This document shows, piece after piece, positions 1 to 11,260 of a DNA stretch of 64,000 bases. Source of the stretch: Perognathus longimembris pacificus. Its lineage: Eukaryota; Chordata; Mammalia; Rodentia; Heteromyidae. The DNA lies in contig NC_063184.1 of NCBI RefSeq assembly GCF_023159225.1, forward strand, positions 15,737,528-15,801,527. The letters are read 5' to 3'. A program made the translations under genes and the position numbers. Position 1 is the first letter of the stretch; every line of letters begins with the position of its first letter. The notes beneath the pieces were generated by a model, which worked only from the letters and a program-made list of their open reading frames with translations, ran no database searches and was not told the origin of the DNA.

Positions 1-71
1 GGAATCTGGACTCAGGACCACCATCCTCATATCTCAGCTCTCAGCCTCCTAAGTAGCTAGGTACCTGGCTG
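1..71 (-). repeat. B1-headed SINE fragment, cut by the window edge
   Basis: Contains the 'cctcagatctcagcctcctgagtagctagg' type of B1-head string in diverged form, with element 5' end to the right. Confidence 0.5.
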
Positions 72-1428
72 AGAGAATCACTACAGATACAACACACATG
101 TCAGCAACATAGCACAAATCATCCTCCTAGCAAATATATGGAAAGTTTTGAAATAGGTAACAAGATGCTTATCTTGGTCCTTTGGACAAATTTGGATTAG
201 CTATTTTGCCTTTCACAAAGGGAACAAACACTAGTAAACACTAGCACTCTTAATCTACCCTATCTCTGTGTGGTTTTATGTTTCTGCCAAGCTGCAGTGT
301 GTCTCTCTGGATTGGAGAAAACACTTTATATGGGATTATAGACACTGGCATTACATAGCACATTCATGGAAGCAGATGTTTGGTGGGCTTGTGCTTATAA
401 AGGAAATGAATTACTAAAACTTTGCTAATATGGCTTCTTTAAGATGACCTTATTCTGTTCATGTTTTGTAGATGATCTCACTCACCACTATGTCTGAAGT
501 AGAGTCAATTTATATTGTTTCTTCAGTCACTAAAATAATTCATTTCACTTGTGATAAAAACTCTGGAAAAATATGAGTTAAGGTCAGTAATATTTCCTTA
601 AAGAATACTGGGCACAGGGTGCATTAGGGAAACAGCAAACCCACCTTCTCTTCTTACACCATCTCATTCTGGAGAGGTGAAAATCTCTATTGCGACAGAG
701 ACAGACATATACACAACCTAAACAGTGTCATGAATAAATTGAGAATGCATGAAAAAGGAGGGTGGTTTAATGCTGAATGGTTTATTAAATTTATATTACA
801 TTTAGTTTTAGTCAATACATAACAACAAAAAGAACCCAAAGTAAGGAAGACCATGGGCTGTCTTAATACATGTGTATACTGTATAATGTTCAATGCAAGT
901 TAAAGAGTGTCATCTCTTTTAGCATCTCTTTACAGTTGAAAAAAAAGCTTTGTGACTAATAATGTTCATTATTGTGGTCTAAAGCTACCCTCCTGTGTAA
1001 TAGGAACCAGAACTTTTTGCTCATATCATGTATATCCAACTGTAACTTAGCATCCACTGACCAGCCTTTCTCTACTTTTCCCTGCGCCATGCACTCCTCA
1101 ATCCAGGAAGTCACAATTCTACTCCCCATTTCTATGAGGTTAACGCTTTCCATTTTGCATGAGTGAAATGAGCTTCTTGTCAAAATGATTTTTTTCAGTA
1201 CCAGGTTATTGTACTACAATCTATATAAATGTCTCTATTATTTGAGTTTATTCCAAGCAGTACATATAAAAAGCACACAATCAAAAACTTACCTAAAGCT
1301 ATAAAGTAAAAAAATCATGAGATAAATAATAAGCTGATAAAAAATTATCCCATGGAGTGAAAATAATTAATATTTTTATTAATGTCCTATTAAAATGAGT
1401 TCAAAGAAACTGATAAGGGCTACCAACA

Positions 1429-1489
1429 CCCCAGTAATAAAATATGGGCAAAGGTTATGAACAGATGCCTCACAGAAGAGGAAATGCAA
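1429..1489 (+). mobile_element. L1 ORF2 fragment (sense)
   Basis: 'atgggcaaaggttatgaaca' followed by 'cacagaagaggaaatgcaa' is the conserved ORF2 stretch near the C-terminal third. The adjacent IDL-Geo SINE interrupts it; 'caaatgg' just after the SINE looks like its continuation. Confidence 0.55.
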
Positions 1490-1690
1490 TTTTTTTTTTT
1501 TTTGTCAGTCCTGGGGCTTGGACTCAGGGTCTGCGCACTATCCCTCTTTCTGCTCAAGGCTAGCACTCTGCCACTTGAGCCACAGTGCCACTTCTGGCCG
1601 TTTTCTGCATATGTGTTGCTGGGGAATTGGACCCAGGGCTTCATGTATTTGAGGCAAGCACTCTTGCCACTAGGCCATATTCCTAGCCCC
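1490..1690 (-). mobile_element. IDL-Geo SINE
   Basis: Poly(T), then 'cagtcctggggcttggac', then the ID-like head ending 'gccatattcctagcccc'. Full-length dimer in reverse orientation. Confidence 0.85.
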
Positions 1691-2402
1691 CCAAATGGTC
1701 TTCTTGCATCACTGTTTTTTAAATGTAGAATCATATTTACTTCTCTGATTTAAAAAAAGACTTACTTTTTCCTGTAATTCTTCAGAGGTAGTGAAGGAAG
1801 AAGTTGCTATTGAATGCTAATAAAACACATTAAAAAACAGTCTAAGAACCCCCACTGGATTGGGTGCAATTGGTGAACCTTCAAAGTTATTTTCAGAAGA
1901 AGGAATGCCGTAAGGCCAATTTCCCAGGATTAAAGAGACAATTGTATGAAATAAATGAAAGATAGAGCCAACGCCATTAATCCAAGAAGCTAGTCAATGA
2001 AAGTGAGTGAAACATAGTATTATCTAGAAGGGGAAAATGGTTATTAATTCATCCATGTGTCTAATACACACTGGCTATTGATCCTGTTTTGATTTCTTGG
2101 CCTTTCTATATGCCATTTTGCTTTTGTGGAGGAATCATCAATGTAACGTACACTGAAGGATTCTGTTATTTTGAAATATTTAATTGACTCTTAAAAATCA
2201 CACGTATTAGTGGTATGCCATGTCATACATGCATTGTCTAATATTGATTTCAGGGTGAGCATGCCCATGTCTTCAAATATTGGTCATTTGATTGCGGTGA
2301 AAACATTCAAAGAAAAAGTCCTTTCTTCTAGCTTTTTCTTTCAAGAGAATGGTTCAACTTCTAAATTTGAGATCATTGAAAACGTGAACACTTTAGGATG
2401 AT

Positions 2403-3029
2403 AAGAAATTGCTGGTAAATTTTTCTTTTTACAGATTTATGATTGTGATCATCTTTAATATAGCATCTCTTTGATTTATGCTGTTTCCTTTGAGCACTAT
2501 TCTCTTTCATGTGTCACTTTGTTTTTATACCAGATTAAATGTTTTAATTTTATAGATTTCAGAATTTTTTAGCTGGTTGACAGTGGCTCAGACTTATAAT
2601 TCTGACTGTTCAGGAGGCTGAGATCTGAGGATCAAAGTTCGAAGCCAGGCAGTGCAGAAAAAGTCCGCGAGATTCTTATATCCAGTAAACCACCAAAAAG
2701 TTGGAAGTAGAGATATGGCTCAAGTAGTAGAGCTTTGGTCTTCACTGGAAAAAGGCATACAGAGTACAATGAGAATATTGAAAAGGGTGACACTGATCAA
2801 GATATATTGTCTTCATAACCTGCTTCATTATTTAACAACTCCTTTGTACACCTACTTAAAGATAATAAAAAGAAACGGAGGAGGTAACAAGTTTGATAAG
2901 AAATGTACTCCCTACCGTACGTATGAAACTGTAATCCCTCTGTACATTACTTTGGTGATAAATAAATAAATTAAAAAAGATAATAAAAGAAGTGTAATCA
3001 GATACAAAAAAAAAAGAAATTGCTGGTAA
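2403..3029 (+). mobile_element. Composite retro-insertion with a 16-bp target-site duplication
   Basis: AAGAAATTGCTGGTAA occurs at 2403-2418 and 3014-3029. Between them lie about 150 bp of unrecognised sequence, a B1-headed SINE (about 2570-2760), a second-type L1 3' end (about 2770-2875), a first-type L1 3' end (about 2881-2976), a 27-nt non-repeat tail and a poly(A) run. Confidence 0.7.
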
Positions 3030-3917
3030 TTTTTGTTATTCTCCCTTATGTTATTGCAGTTAGAGTCAAACATGGTCCTTATGGTTTAGGAGAACATACT
3101 GGTATATTTGTACTTGATGTGGATTTTTCAACATTGTCTTTGAGAAATTGCCATCACATTTGCCCTCACACAGATTTGGGGACAGATTTTTTACTCCTAA
3201 ACTAAGAAATTAACATGGATGCTAAAACACTTGAATCAAAGTGAGAGGACACAAGACTTGACAAATGTAAAGAACAAATACTTTCAGTTTTTTAAAACAT
3301 GTTAACAAAGACTGGTTACAAGTACAGTTCTTCCTGCCTATACTTCTAATGCCATACAGAACAGTACTGTTTAAAAATCTTGATCTGCCTACCTAGTAAA
3401 CAATAATGATAGTTGTGGAATTCAAATTGGAGTTTTCCATTGGATGTGTATTGTAAATATTGGTTCATTCTCAGTGATACATGCATGGATTGGTATGCTT
3501 TTCTATATCTTTATTATAAAAAAGGTTAATGGAAGCAAATAATGCACAATCAATAAAATTTATTATCAAATGATGTATCTATGAAGGCGTAGTTTCTTTA
3601 TATACATTTAGCAAACTCCTAGGCATCCAGATTTTGTTGAGATTGTACCTGGTAGAGACAGATAAGTGTACAAGAAGGATGAGAATGTCACTTAAAATAG
3701 GACGAAAAAAAAGTTGACTGATAAACACAAAACCATGAAAGAAGTACCAGCTTAAAGTACACTATACTTAACATGATTGCCCAAGACCACTGAATAGGTT
3801 AGGGTGCCCTTGGGTGGAAGCAATAGAAATCAGCATAAACAATACAGAGATTTATTGGTTCAAATGACCATGTATCTAAATATAGATTTGATTCTGAAGC
3901 AACAACAAAAATCAAAC

Positions 3918-4034
3918 AAGCTTTCCCTTTCTCTCTTCCTCCTTCCCTCTTTCTCTTTCTCTTTCTCTCTCTCTCTCCTTTTCTCTCTTGCTCTCTTTCT
4001 GTCTTTTTCTCTTCTTCCTTCCCCTCTGTCTTCC
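3918..4034. repeat. Pyrimidine-rich (CTTT/CT)n low-complexity tract
   Basis: Over 110 bp of almost pure C and T on the + strand. The long Ser/Leu/Phe-rich and Arg/Glu/Lys-rich open frames here are artefacts of this composition. Confidence 0.85.
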
Positions 4035-4142
4035 CACACCTCCGTCTTGTGCGTGGGACCAGCAGTTTGCTCTTCCCCCAATAAACTCCTTTGTGCCTGA
4101 ACCATGTGGCAGGTTTCCTTTCCTTTCCAGTGAACCTTACAG
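4035..4142 (+). other. Possible LTR remnant with polyadenylation signal
   Basis: AATAAA at 4080-4085, preceded by a CT-rich tract and followed by 'ctcctttgtgcctgaacc', resembles the U3/R/U5 layout of a rodent LTR. I cannot find paired ends or a target-site duplication. Confidence 0.25.
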
Positions 4143-4639
4143 TAATGATGTTCTTTCACAGCCCATGTTTTGCTGTCTTACATTCAAGGTTAAATTAATA
4201 ATAATAAAAAAAAATCAAAAGAGCAAACTTCTTTCCCTTCCTCAATTCTGGGCACCCTGGGGAGTCAGCTCAGTTTCCTTTTTCTGCTGGCTCCCCCTTG
4301 TGGTGTCAAATGTTTTTATTGTATGGGGAACTCTGGGAAGAAATGTCCTTAGAGGCCCTCAACTCAGCAGTCATTGTTCCCAGGGCCTTTGTACCACTAC
4401 ATTCCTAAGCAACAGAAACAGTGGAGGCCTGAAATTCCTTACTCAAGATGTACTAAATTGATCTACCTCTCCATTGATAATTAACTTGTAAAATACTCCA
4501 CAGAATATGAGAAACTCAATGTTTGTAAAGAACAAAAAAAGCTTTGCCTTCATAAATATTAGCAAAAATATAATAACATAACTTGAATCCAGTGCCTTTT
4601 CCTCTGCCTCTTAATTGGCTTGCTTGCTCCCGGCTATCA

Positions 4640-4895
4640 GTCTTGAGCCACACCTTCAGTTTGGCTTTTTGCTAGTTAATTGGAGATGGGGGTTCCTTAG
4701 CAGATTTTTCTGCCAAAATTGGCTGTTTCATTCAAGGTTGGAACACTACCACTTGAGCCACAGCTCCACTTCCAGCTTTTTTTGGTGGTTAATTGGAGAT
4801 AAAAGTCTAACAGACATTCCTGCCTGGGCTGGTTTGAAACAGCAATCCTCAGATCTCAGTCTTCTGAGTAGGTAGGATTGCAGGCATGTAATCCT
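4640..4895 (-). repeat. Two overlapping B1-headed SINE copies
   Basis: A 'cttgagccac...gttaattggagat' tail occurs twice (about 4640-4710 and 4740-4895). The second continues into the B1 head ('cctcagatctcagtcttctg'). One copy seems to have inserted into the other. Confidence 0.6.
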
Positions 4896-5887
4896 ACATC
4901 CTACCCAGCAAAAGATTACTTTTAAACAAAGAAAATTCCTCAGCTGCCAATTTTTCAACCCTTCTCATCACGAAAATCAACTCAAATTATGGTTTATTAC
5001 TTTACATTATTATGGGAGGAAGTGCCCTGAAATTATTTTTTGGTGTGGTCATAAAGTCTGACATAAATTAATTCTCTCTAATTTTCTTGCAATGGATTAC
5101 ATACAATTTACTTCAATGAACTGCCTTTGGAACCTAGAGTTCTCTTGAATCCAGTTTGAAACCTATGATTCCATGTAATCAGAATAAGAATCTAAGAGAA
5201 AAAGGATAGAAATTCTATAGCCAAATCACTGCTTGAGGCCTAAAGAGAAAAGACTAAAAAACAGGCAGAGGAAATAGGTTGTCTCATTAGATTTTGTGCA
5301 GGACCTATTATTACCAATTTGGTAGCTCAACACTTGAATTGGATTAAAGTATTACCATGGCTATAATATTTATGATATTATAGGCATTTATAATGTCACC
5401 TGAAGCTAAATTTTCTTAATATTATTTTAACTTAGAAGCAGCAATAATACTTAATCAAGCAAAACTTTCTGTTATTCTCATACCACTAAGCAATATATGA
5501 TTCTTGTATGAGAGATAAATTATGCTCAATTTAGTAAATAGCCAGAAAGACTGAAATCTTAATCCCAGATACATTCTGCAAATCACTGGCACAGGGTTAA
5601 AACCAACATGCTCTTTTCTTTTATTGTGTCCTAGGACATGTGCTTATTTTCACTAAGATCAGTCTTAAGATAATTTCTATATGATAACAACTCCCCAAAC
5701 CCCACTCTTTCCCCCTCAGAGGATTAACCTAATTTCTCATCTCTCAATCCCCAGCGGTGTTTCTATTGGCTGTGTAAGTCTGTTTCTTGGGCCATTTGTT
5801 TCCATGCAGGTTGGAAAACAAATCTCTCTTAATATAAGGAAAAAAAAGTTTCTGAAAGATTAAGGATAGGTCTTGCACTTGCTCTTT

Positions 5888-6113
5888 TTGCTTTCTTTCT
5901 GTCAGTTGTGGGGCTTGAACTGAGGGCCTGGGCACTGTCTCTGAGCCTCTTTGTGCTCAAGGCTAGTGCTCTACCAGTTGAGCTACAGCACTACTTCCCA
6001 TTTTTGAATGATTAATTGAAAATAAGAGTCTCATGGGGACTTTTCTGTACCTAGCATCAAACTGTGATCCTCAGATTTCAGCCTCCTGAGTAGCTAGGAT
6101 TACAGGCATGAGA
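5888..6113 (-). repeat. B1-headed SINE with Geo-like tail
   Basis: 'ttgtggggcttgaactgagg' at its left and 'agcctcctgagtagctagg' at its right mark both modules. Confidence 0.75.
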
Positions 6114-6233
6114 TGGACAGCTTGCATTTGCTTTTTAATGATGTCTTAAAGAGGATTCCAACGCACCAATATAGTTGCTTCTTATTTTTTTTATTTGTTT
6201 TGTCTTTCATTGTTTTCTTAACCATATCTTCTT

Positions 6234-6441
6234 CTTCTTTTTTTTTTTTTGCCAGTCCTGGGGCTTGGACTGGGCCTGAGCACTGTCCCTGACTTCTTTT
6301 TGCTCAAGGCTAGCACTCTGCCGCTTGAGCCACAGTGCCACTTTCTGGCCGTTTTCTGTATATGTGGTGCTGGGGAATTGAACCCAGGGCTTCATATATA
6401 CAAGGCAAGCACTCTTGCCACTAGGCCATATTCCCAGCCCA
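6234..6441 (-). mobile_element. IDL-Geo SINE with target-site duplication
   Basis: Full-length reverse copy flanked by AACCATATCTTCTT at 6220-6233 and 6442-6455 (14 bp, perfect). Confidence 0.92.
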
Positions 6442-6735
6442 AACCATATCTTCTTAACCACCCCCACACAAGTACTTCTAAGGGAAAAGGAGAAGAGATA
6501 TATGCCTCTATCAACTACCAGGCTTGATTGCAATTCTTAGGTAGAATATAGGGGATTGGCAAACTTGGATTTTAAAAGATCTCAGCTTTCTTTTCATTAA
6601 CTTCTAGCTCAAATGTAGCATTTATGAAAGGAGGCTACAAGTTCTCTCATGGTTTCAGTAGTGCCTGTGATATTTGTCTGTAATAGGATTGGCATGTAAT
6701 TATTCTGTTACTGACCAGACAGTGTATGGTTTTCT

Positions 6736-6939
6736 TTGTTTAGTTTTTTGCCACTCCTGGGCCTTGGACTCAGGGCCTGAGCACTGTCCCTGGCTTCTTT
6801 TTGCTCAAGGCTAGCACTTTGCCACTTGGGCCACAGCGCCATTTCTGGCTTTTTCTACATATGGGGTGCTAAGGACTCCAACCTAGGGCTTCATGTAGAC
6901 GAGGCGAACACTTTACCACTAGGGCATATTCCCAGCCCC
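6736..6939 (-). mobile_element. IDL-Geo SINE with target-site duplication
   Basis: Flanked by AGTGTATGGTTTTCT (6721-6735) and the same sequence with a 4-base GTAT duplication (6940-6958). More diverged than most copies. Confidence 0.85.
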
Positions 6940-7150
6940 AGTGTATGTATGGTTTTCTAACTATATTTTATACTCATTATTATTACAAAACCACAGAAGA
7001 GCTATTGCTAGTTATAGTTACTTAGTACCTAAGTGAAAATCAAAATGTATTATTAGATCACAAAATTATTTTCTAGATTTCTAAATATATTTCAGTATGA
7101 CTAGTTTCTTTTTTAATTGTGTATTTTAATTTCTGTTTTTATAAACATTA

Positions 7151-7236
7151 GTTTTTCCTTTGGTGGTCCAGAGTTTGAACTCAGGGTTATGGTTTCTAGA
7201 TAGGTGCCCTACCACTTGAGCAAAGCTTCTAGCCAA
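7151..7236 (-). repeat. Old ID-like SINE fragment
   Basis: 'gagtttgaactcagggttat' followed by 'ctaccacttgagc' is a decayed ID-type head in reverse orientation. Confidence 0.4.
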
Positions 7237-7254
7237 TTTACAAACATTCATTCT

Positions 7255-7725
7255 AAGAAGGATTGCATAGCTTAATAAGGTTAACAATGGGGGTACATGG
7301 AATAAAAATGGCCAATAAACTCTAGTTCACATAACCTTACAACTATTTTAGAGCATGCAATTTAGCAATACAATATTGATTGTATAACCATGATAGTGTA
7401 TAACCACCACTTCCCTTTGGTTTCAAATAACTTCCATTATCCCCTAACCTGGAAGTAATCATTCCCCATTTCTTCTTACCCCTTGACAGCAGCTCCTCTG
7501 CTGTTTATCTGTGTGGATTTGCCAACCTGGATGGTTCATATAAATGGAATCATGAATTAATTAAGCCAGACCCTTTGTATCTGGCTTCTTTCACTTAGTC
7601 TAATGCTTTTGATGTTCTTCCAAGTTGTAAATTGTGTTATACCTGCATTCTTTTTTATGGTCAGATTATATGGGTAAGTAATATTGTGTGCATACATCAC
7701 AATTTCTGTTGCTCAAGGATTAAGG
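7255..7725 (-). mobile_element. Ancient L1 3' end (L1M-type), antisense
   Basis: Recognised by 'tatctggcttctttcactta' and 'tcatataaatggaatcat', strings conserved in the reverse complement of mammalian L1M 3' regions. Confidence 0.6.
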
Positions 7726-8627
7726 TAACAACCCTGGATTCTTCACTGGGGGTCTAAGGCAAAGGCCATGTATTACTATATACAGTAAAGCGTCCTGAAA
7801 AAAAAAATCCATGGTAACTTCTTATTCTCTTCACTAAGTGCCTTTCACTTCCCAAATAGCTGTCATTCACATTTTATGATCAAGCTGGCTACAGGAAATC
7901 ATGAAGTCATATGGCAAACTTTTCTTGTCCTCTAGCTCTTCAAAGAATTATCTTCACATTTATCTTTTGGTTACTTTGTGGTTAAGGAATAGGGTAAACT
8001 AAGGCATTTAGACAGCTCGGATTCTGTGTTTACATCTTCAAGGCTTTAGGAAGAGATTTTTGTCCAGATCTGTTCAAGTGGTAGCTTGTTCTGACTGATC
8101 AAGCAGCCAGTGTGAACACAAGCCACCATGTCTTTTTCTGAATAGCTGGTTACAAATTGCTTTCAAACAAATCAATGTTCAGAATTGATCTAAGGTCAGG
8201 AAAGAACTTTAAAATAATGTCTTTTTAGACACATGGCAGACTTTGTATTTTGCTACTGGATATCTTAAAAGCTAAGCCATCCAAATGGATTTAGAGACTT
8301 ATCATTTTGTCTGTCAGAGGTTTCAGACAAATTGGAATTTTCATTTTCACTTGGACCACATATATATTTTCTTTAAAACACAGTACCCAGGGCTTTGTTC
8401 TAATGTTTAAATTGAATTATCTTTTCAAACATAAAACAAAAAAACAAAACCCTGCTGAATTACCACATAGGAATGGAATTGGTAGATCTATGTAATCTAT
8501 GAAATACAAAGATAAAGTGATTATCAGTGAAAACACTGACTCATTCAGAAACTCATCCTATTTATATTAAAAAAAAACCCGAGATAGAGAGCTAAAATTG
8601 CTGCTATTGAATAGCTGTATAGATCTT

Positions 8628-8826
8628 TAAAATTTTTTTTTTTTTTTTTGCCAGTCCTGGGGCTTGAACTCAGGGCTCTGTTTTCTTTTTGCTTAAGGAT
8701 AGCACTCTACCACTTGAGCCACAGCACCACTTCCAGCCTTTTCTGTTTATGTGGTACTGAAGAATCGAACCCAGTGCTTCATGTATACCAGGCAAGCACT
8801 CTACCACTAAGCTACACTTCCAGCCC
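8628..8826 (-). mobile_element. IDL-Geo SINE
   Basis: Poly(T), 'gccagtcctggggcttgaac', then head ending 'ctacacttccagcccc'. No clear target-site duplication. Confidence 0.85.
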
Positions 8827-9654
8827 CTTGATATTTTATATTAGGTATTTAGAAACCTTTCAAAAAATGAGCTGTGAGAATTTAGGCTTTGTTCATTGAG
8901 ATAGTGGGAGGTGTGGACAGCCAAAAGGTGACTAAACTTTCAACAAGACGGAAAATTAAAGGGACATTGGGTTCAAAATAAACCCAGACCAACTTGTCCC
9001 AGTACTATGAAATATAGTATGGTCGGCCAGTTTCTCTCAGAGGTCACTTCCATGGGCTAGCCAAGGGAAACCAGATCAACTCAAATAGGAAGTTTAATGC
9101 TTTGGGTTCCAGGTGCAAATCCATATTCTATGGGTTTCTTCAAATCAGAATGAAGATAATGTATCCATTAGTAGTCAAATTAGTTTAGCGCTGTCAGAGC
9201 TGAGGAAAGCCATTACCTCTATTGGTCTTGATACTATATACTAGCCTCTCCCCTGAATCAGTATGTGAATTAGGGTATAGACAATGTTCATTTGAGGAAT
9301 AGTGCTTTGAGAAAATTTGCCTTTTCACTGTGTTTCTATATAAAACCATTGTTTCTCATGTCCTGAGGCCATATGTCTAAAAATCAGATGCAGAGAAAGT
9401 TTGATTTTGTTAAAAACAATAGACCATTTGCTATGAACTCACAACTTCATCTCAGTAGGAATTTGTCTTGTTCAAACATGTGTTCTTCAAAGATCTTTTT
9501 AACTTAATTAATAAATTATATATATATACCACTGTGATGTATGCACAAAAGCAATGTTTCCTCATTTTATGGGAGCATATGCCTTACAGTTTAGCCTATT
9601 CAACTTGACACATCATAAAGCCACCCACGTTGACAAACATATTTTACGTCAGAC

Positions 9655-9856
9655 ATCAGTTCATGCTTGTAATTCTAGCGACTTAAGAGGCTGATATCCA
9701 AAAGATTGTGGTTCGAAACCAATCTAGGCTGATAAGTCCATAAGACTCCATCTCTAAATTAACCAACCAAAAACAGGGCTGGGGGATGGGGTGGCTCCAT
9801 TGATAAAGTCATCCAGGAAAGTACAAGGCCCTGAGTTCAAATCCTAGTACTGGTAA
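9655..9856 (+). repeat. B1-ID composite SINE
   Basis: A diverged B1 half ('catgcttgtaattctagcga') is joined to an ID half ('aaggccctgagttcaaatcc'). Confidence 0.6.
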
Positions 9857-9893
9857 CAATAACTATTACTATGATTACTTATTGTTAATAGTT

Positions 9894-9930
9894 GATGATG
9901 ATGATGATGATGATGATTATTATTATTATT
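9894..9930. repeat. (GAT)n then (TAT)n microsatellite
   Basis: About eight GAT units run into about four TAT/ATT units, directly after the SINE tail, a common birthplace for microsatellites. Confidence 0.9.
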
Positions 9931-10773
9931 GGATCTACAATTGAAGTAGAGAGTCTGGGTGGTTAGTGACACCTTCAAGAGATATTGTGTGGAACCTGGT
10001 TGGACCAGGCTTCTAATGTTAACTGTCACTACCTACATGAAGTTACTCAAAGACTACGTGCCCAACCGAGGCCAGCCAGTGGGCTCTGTTCAGCTTTGGA
10101 GTAGAAACTTCTAGAGTTTGCAAAGGTCTCTGCAATATTCTAGCAGTTCCTTGATGAAGCTGATTTACAGGAAGAGAAAATGTCATTTGTGGCACACTGC
10201 CCCGTGCTGCCTAACACCATTCTTCTCTCTGTAGTAGTGTGGCTTCTGGCTCCATTTGTCAGACTGCCCCGTAACCACCCAGGATAATGGATGCTCATTG
10301 TGGCCACTCCCCTAAGCACTGTCCAGTGAGGTATAAGAAAATTAGTTCATGAAGTTTTGGGGGAATCACCTTTACCGTTGGTTAAATATTAGGAGGAAGT
10401 GGCTGTGAAAGAGTGTTGCCTTATAAGGCCAGGTCAAGGTCAAATTTTCACAAGTAGGCCCCACTTACAGTGTCTTATATTGATGTTTTTGCACAGTTTT
10501 CTCCTGGGTTGGACATGGTTTAGTCGATGGTAGTCCCTGGCATACAGTGATCACTATTACATTACCGACTGTAATAAAAAATATCTTGTGATAGTAAACA
10601 TTGGTGGGGTAAATGAAAGAACAAACAAATGACAGAGTTCTTCAGGGATGGTGGGCTTGCCTTGTTCATAGTTGTTTTGTATCTGTTTTGAGGTACTGGG
10701 GTTGGAGCTGATAGAGCCACATTTGCTAGCCAGGTGCACTATAACTTGGAGCCATACAGCCATAAACGATGGG

Positions 10774-10812
10774 TGCGTATGCGTGTGCTTGCGTGTGCGT
10801 GTGTGTGTGCGC
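10774..10812. repeat. GT/GC-rich microsatellite
   Basis: Alternating GTGTGC/GTGTGT, purine-pyrimidine alternating throughout, about 450 bp before the PPA2 ATG. Confidence 0.8.
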
Positions 10813-10814
10813 CG

Positions 10815-11004
10815 CTACAGGGGATTGATCTCAGGGCTTGGCACTGTCTCTTACCTTTTTGCTCACTGCACCACTTCTGGGCTTTCTAATGGTTAAAGAT
10901 CATCTCATGGACTTTTCTCCTGCATGGTTGGCTTTAAACTTTGATCCACGAAACTGAGCCTCCCGAGTAGCTAGGATAGCAAGTGTGACCCATGGGTGCC
11001 TGGC
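10815..11004 (-). repeat. B1-headed SINE at the edge of the PPA2 promoter
   Basis: 'gattgatctcagggcttgg' at the left and 'gcctcccgagtagctaggat' at the right. Its head lies next to the CpG island. Confidence 0.7.
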
Positions 11005-11100
11005 CTTTTTTTTTTCCTTCCTTTACTGGGAGTATTGGGGTTTGAACTCCGGGCCCCGCGCGCGTGCTAGGCAGCCACACCACACTGAAGCCTCGCCCCC
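11005..11100 (-). repeat. ID-like SINE remnant inside the CpG island
   Basis: Poly(T) followed by 'attggggtttgaactccggg' and 'cgcgtgctaggcagcca' matches an ID-type head in reverse, CpG-enriched. Confidence 0.5.
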
Positions 11101-11260
11101 AGGGAGAGGGAACTAGGTTCCCCCAGGCAGGCGCCAGGGACCAGGATCCGCGGGGGCTGCAGTAACGACTCCGGAAGGCAGGGGGCGCCCGCGCGCGACC
11201 CGCCCGGCCTGCCCCCCGCCCCCGCGCCGCGGCGCGCCGCTCCGGGCCGCAGTCGACGCC
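11030..11260 (+). promoter_or_regulatory. PPA2: PPA2 TATA-less CpG-island promoter and 5' UTR
   Basis: CpG density rises abruptly near 11050 and stays high to about 11720, covering exon 1 and the first donor site. A GC box (CCCCGCCCC, 11214-11222) lies about 40 bp before the ATG, with another CG-rich box near 11095. I see no TATA box at a suitable distance. This fits a broad housekeeping promoter with several start sites. The exact transcription start cannot be set by eye. The upstream edge of the island is built from SINE-derived sequence (see 10815-11100). Confidence 0.75.

Larger units (their letters stand above)
1..11030. other. PPA2 upstream flank without recognisable exons
   Basis: AT-rich sequence with scattered SINEs, L1 scraps and simple repeats (listed separately). 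I recognise no coding exon. Stretches without any feature I can name: 75-1425, 1750-2400, 3035-3915, 4150-4600, 4900-5880, 6960-7150, 7730-8625, 8830-9650 and 9935-10770. Confidence 0.7.

Noticed and set aside
1457..1753. Recurrent about 60-110-codon frames with a '[19 protein letters not shown]'-type peptide (also near 6249, 40276, 45682, 50047)
   Set aside because: They are antisense translations of IDL-Geo SINEs; the similarity between them reflects the shared repeat, not a protein family.
3860..4461. Open frames of 98-157 codons on both strands
   Set aside because: They sit on a pure pyrimidine tract and read as Ser/Leu/Phe or Arg/Glu/Lys repeats; no sign of coding.
9844..10029. Minus-strand frame with a run of eight histidines
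   Set aside because: The His/Asn runs translate the (GAT/ATT)n microsatellite; no gene.
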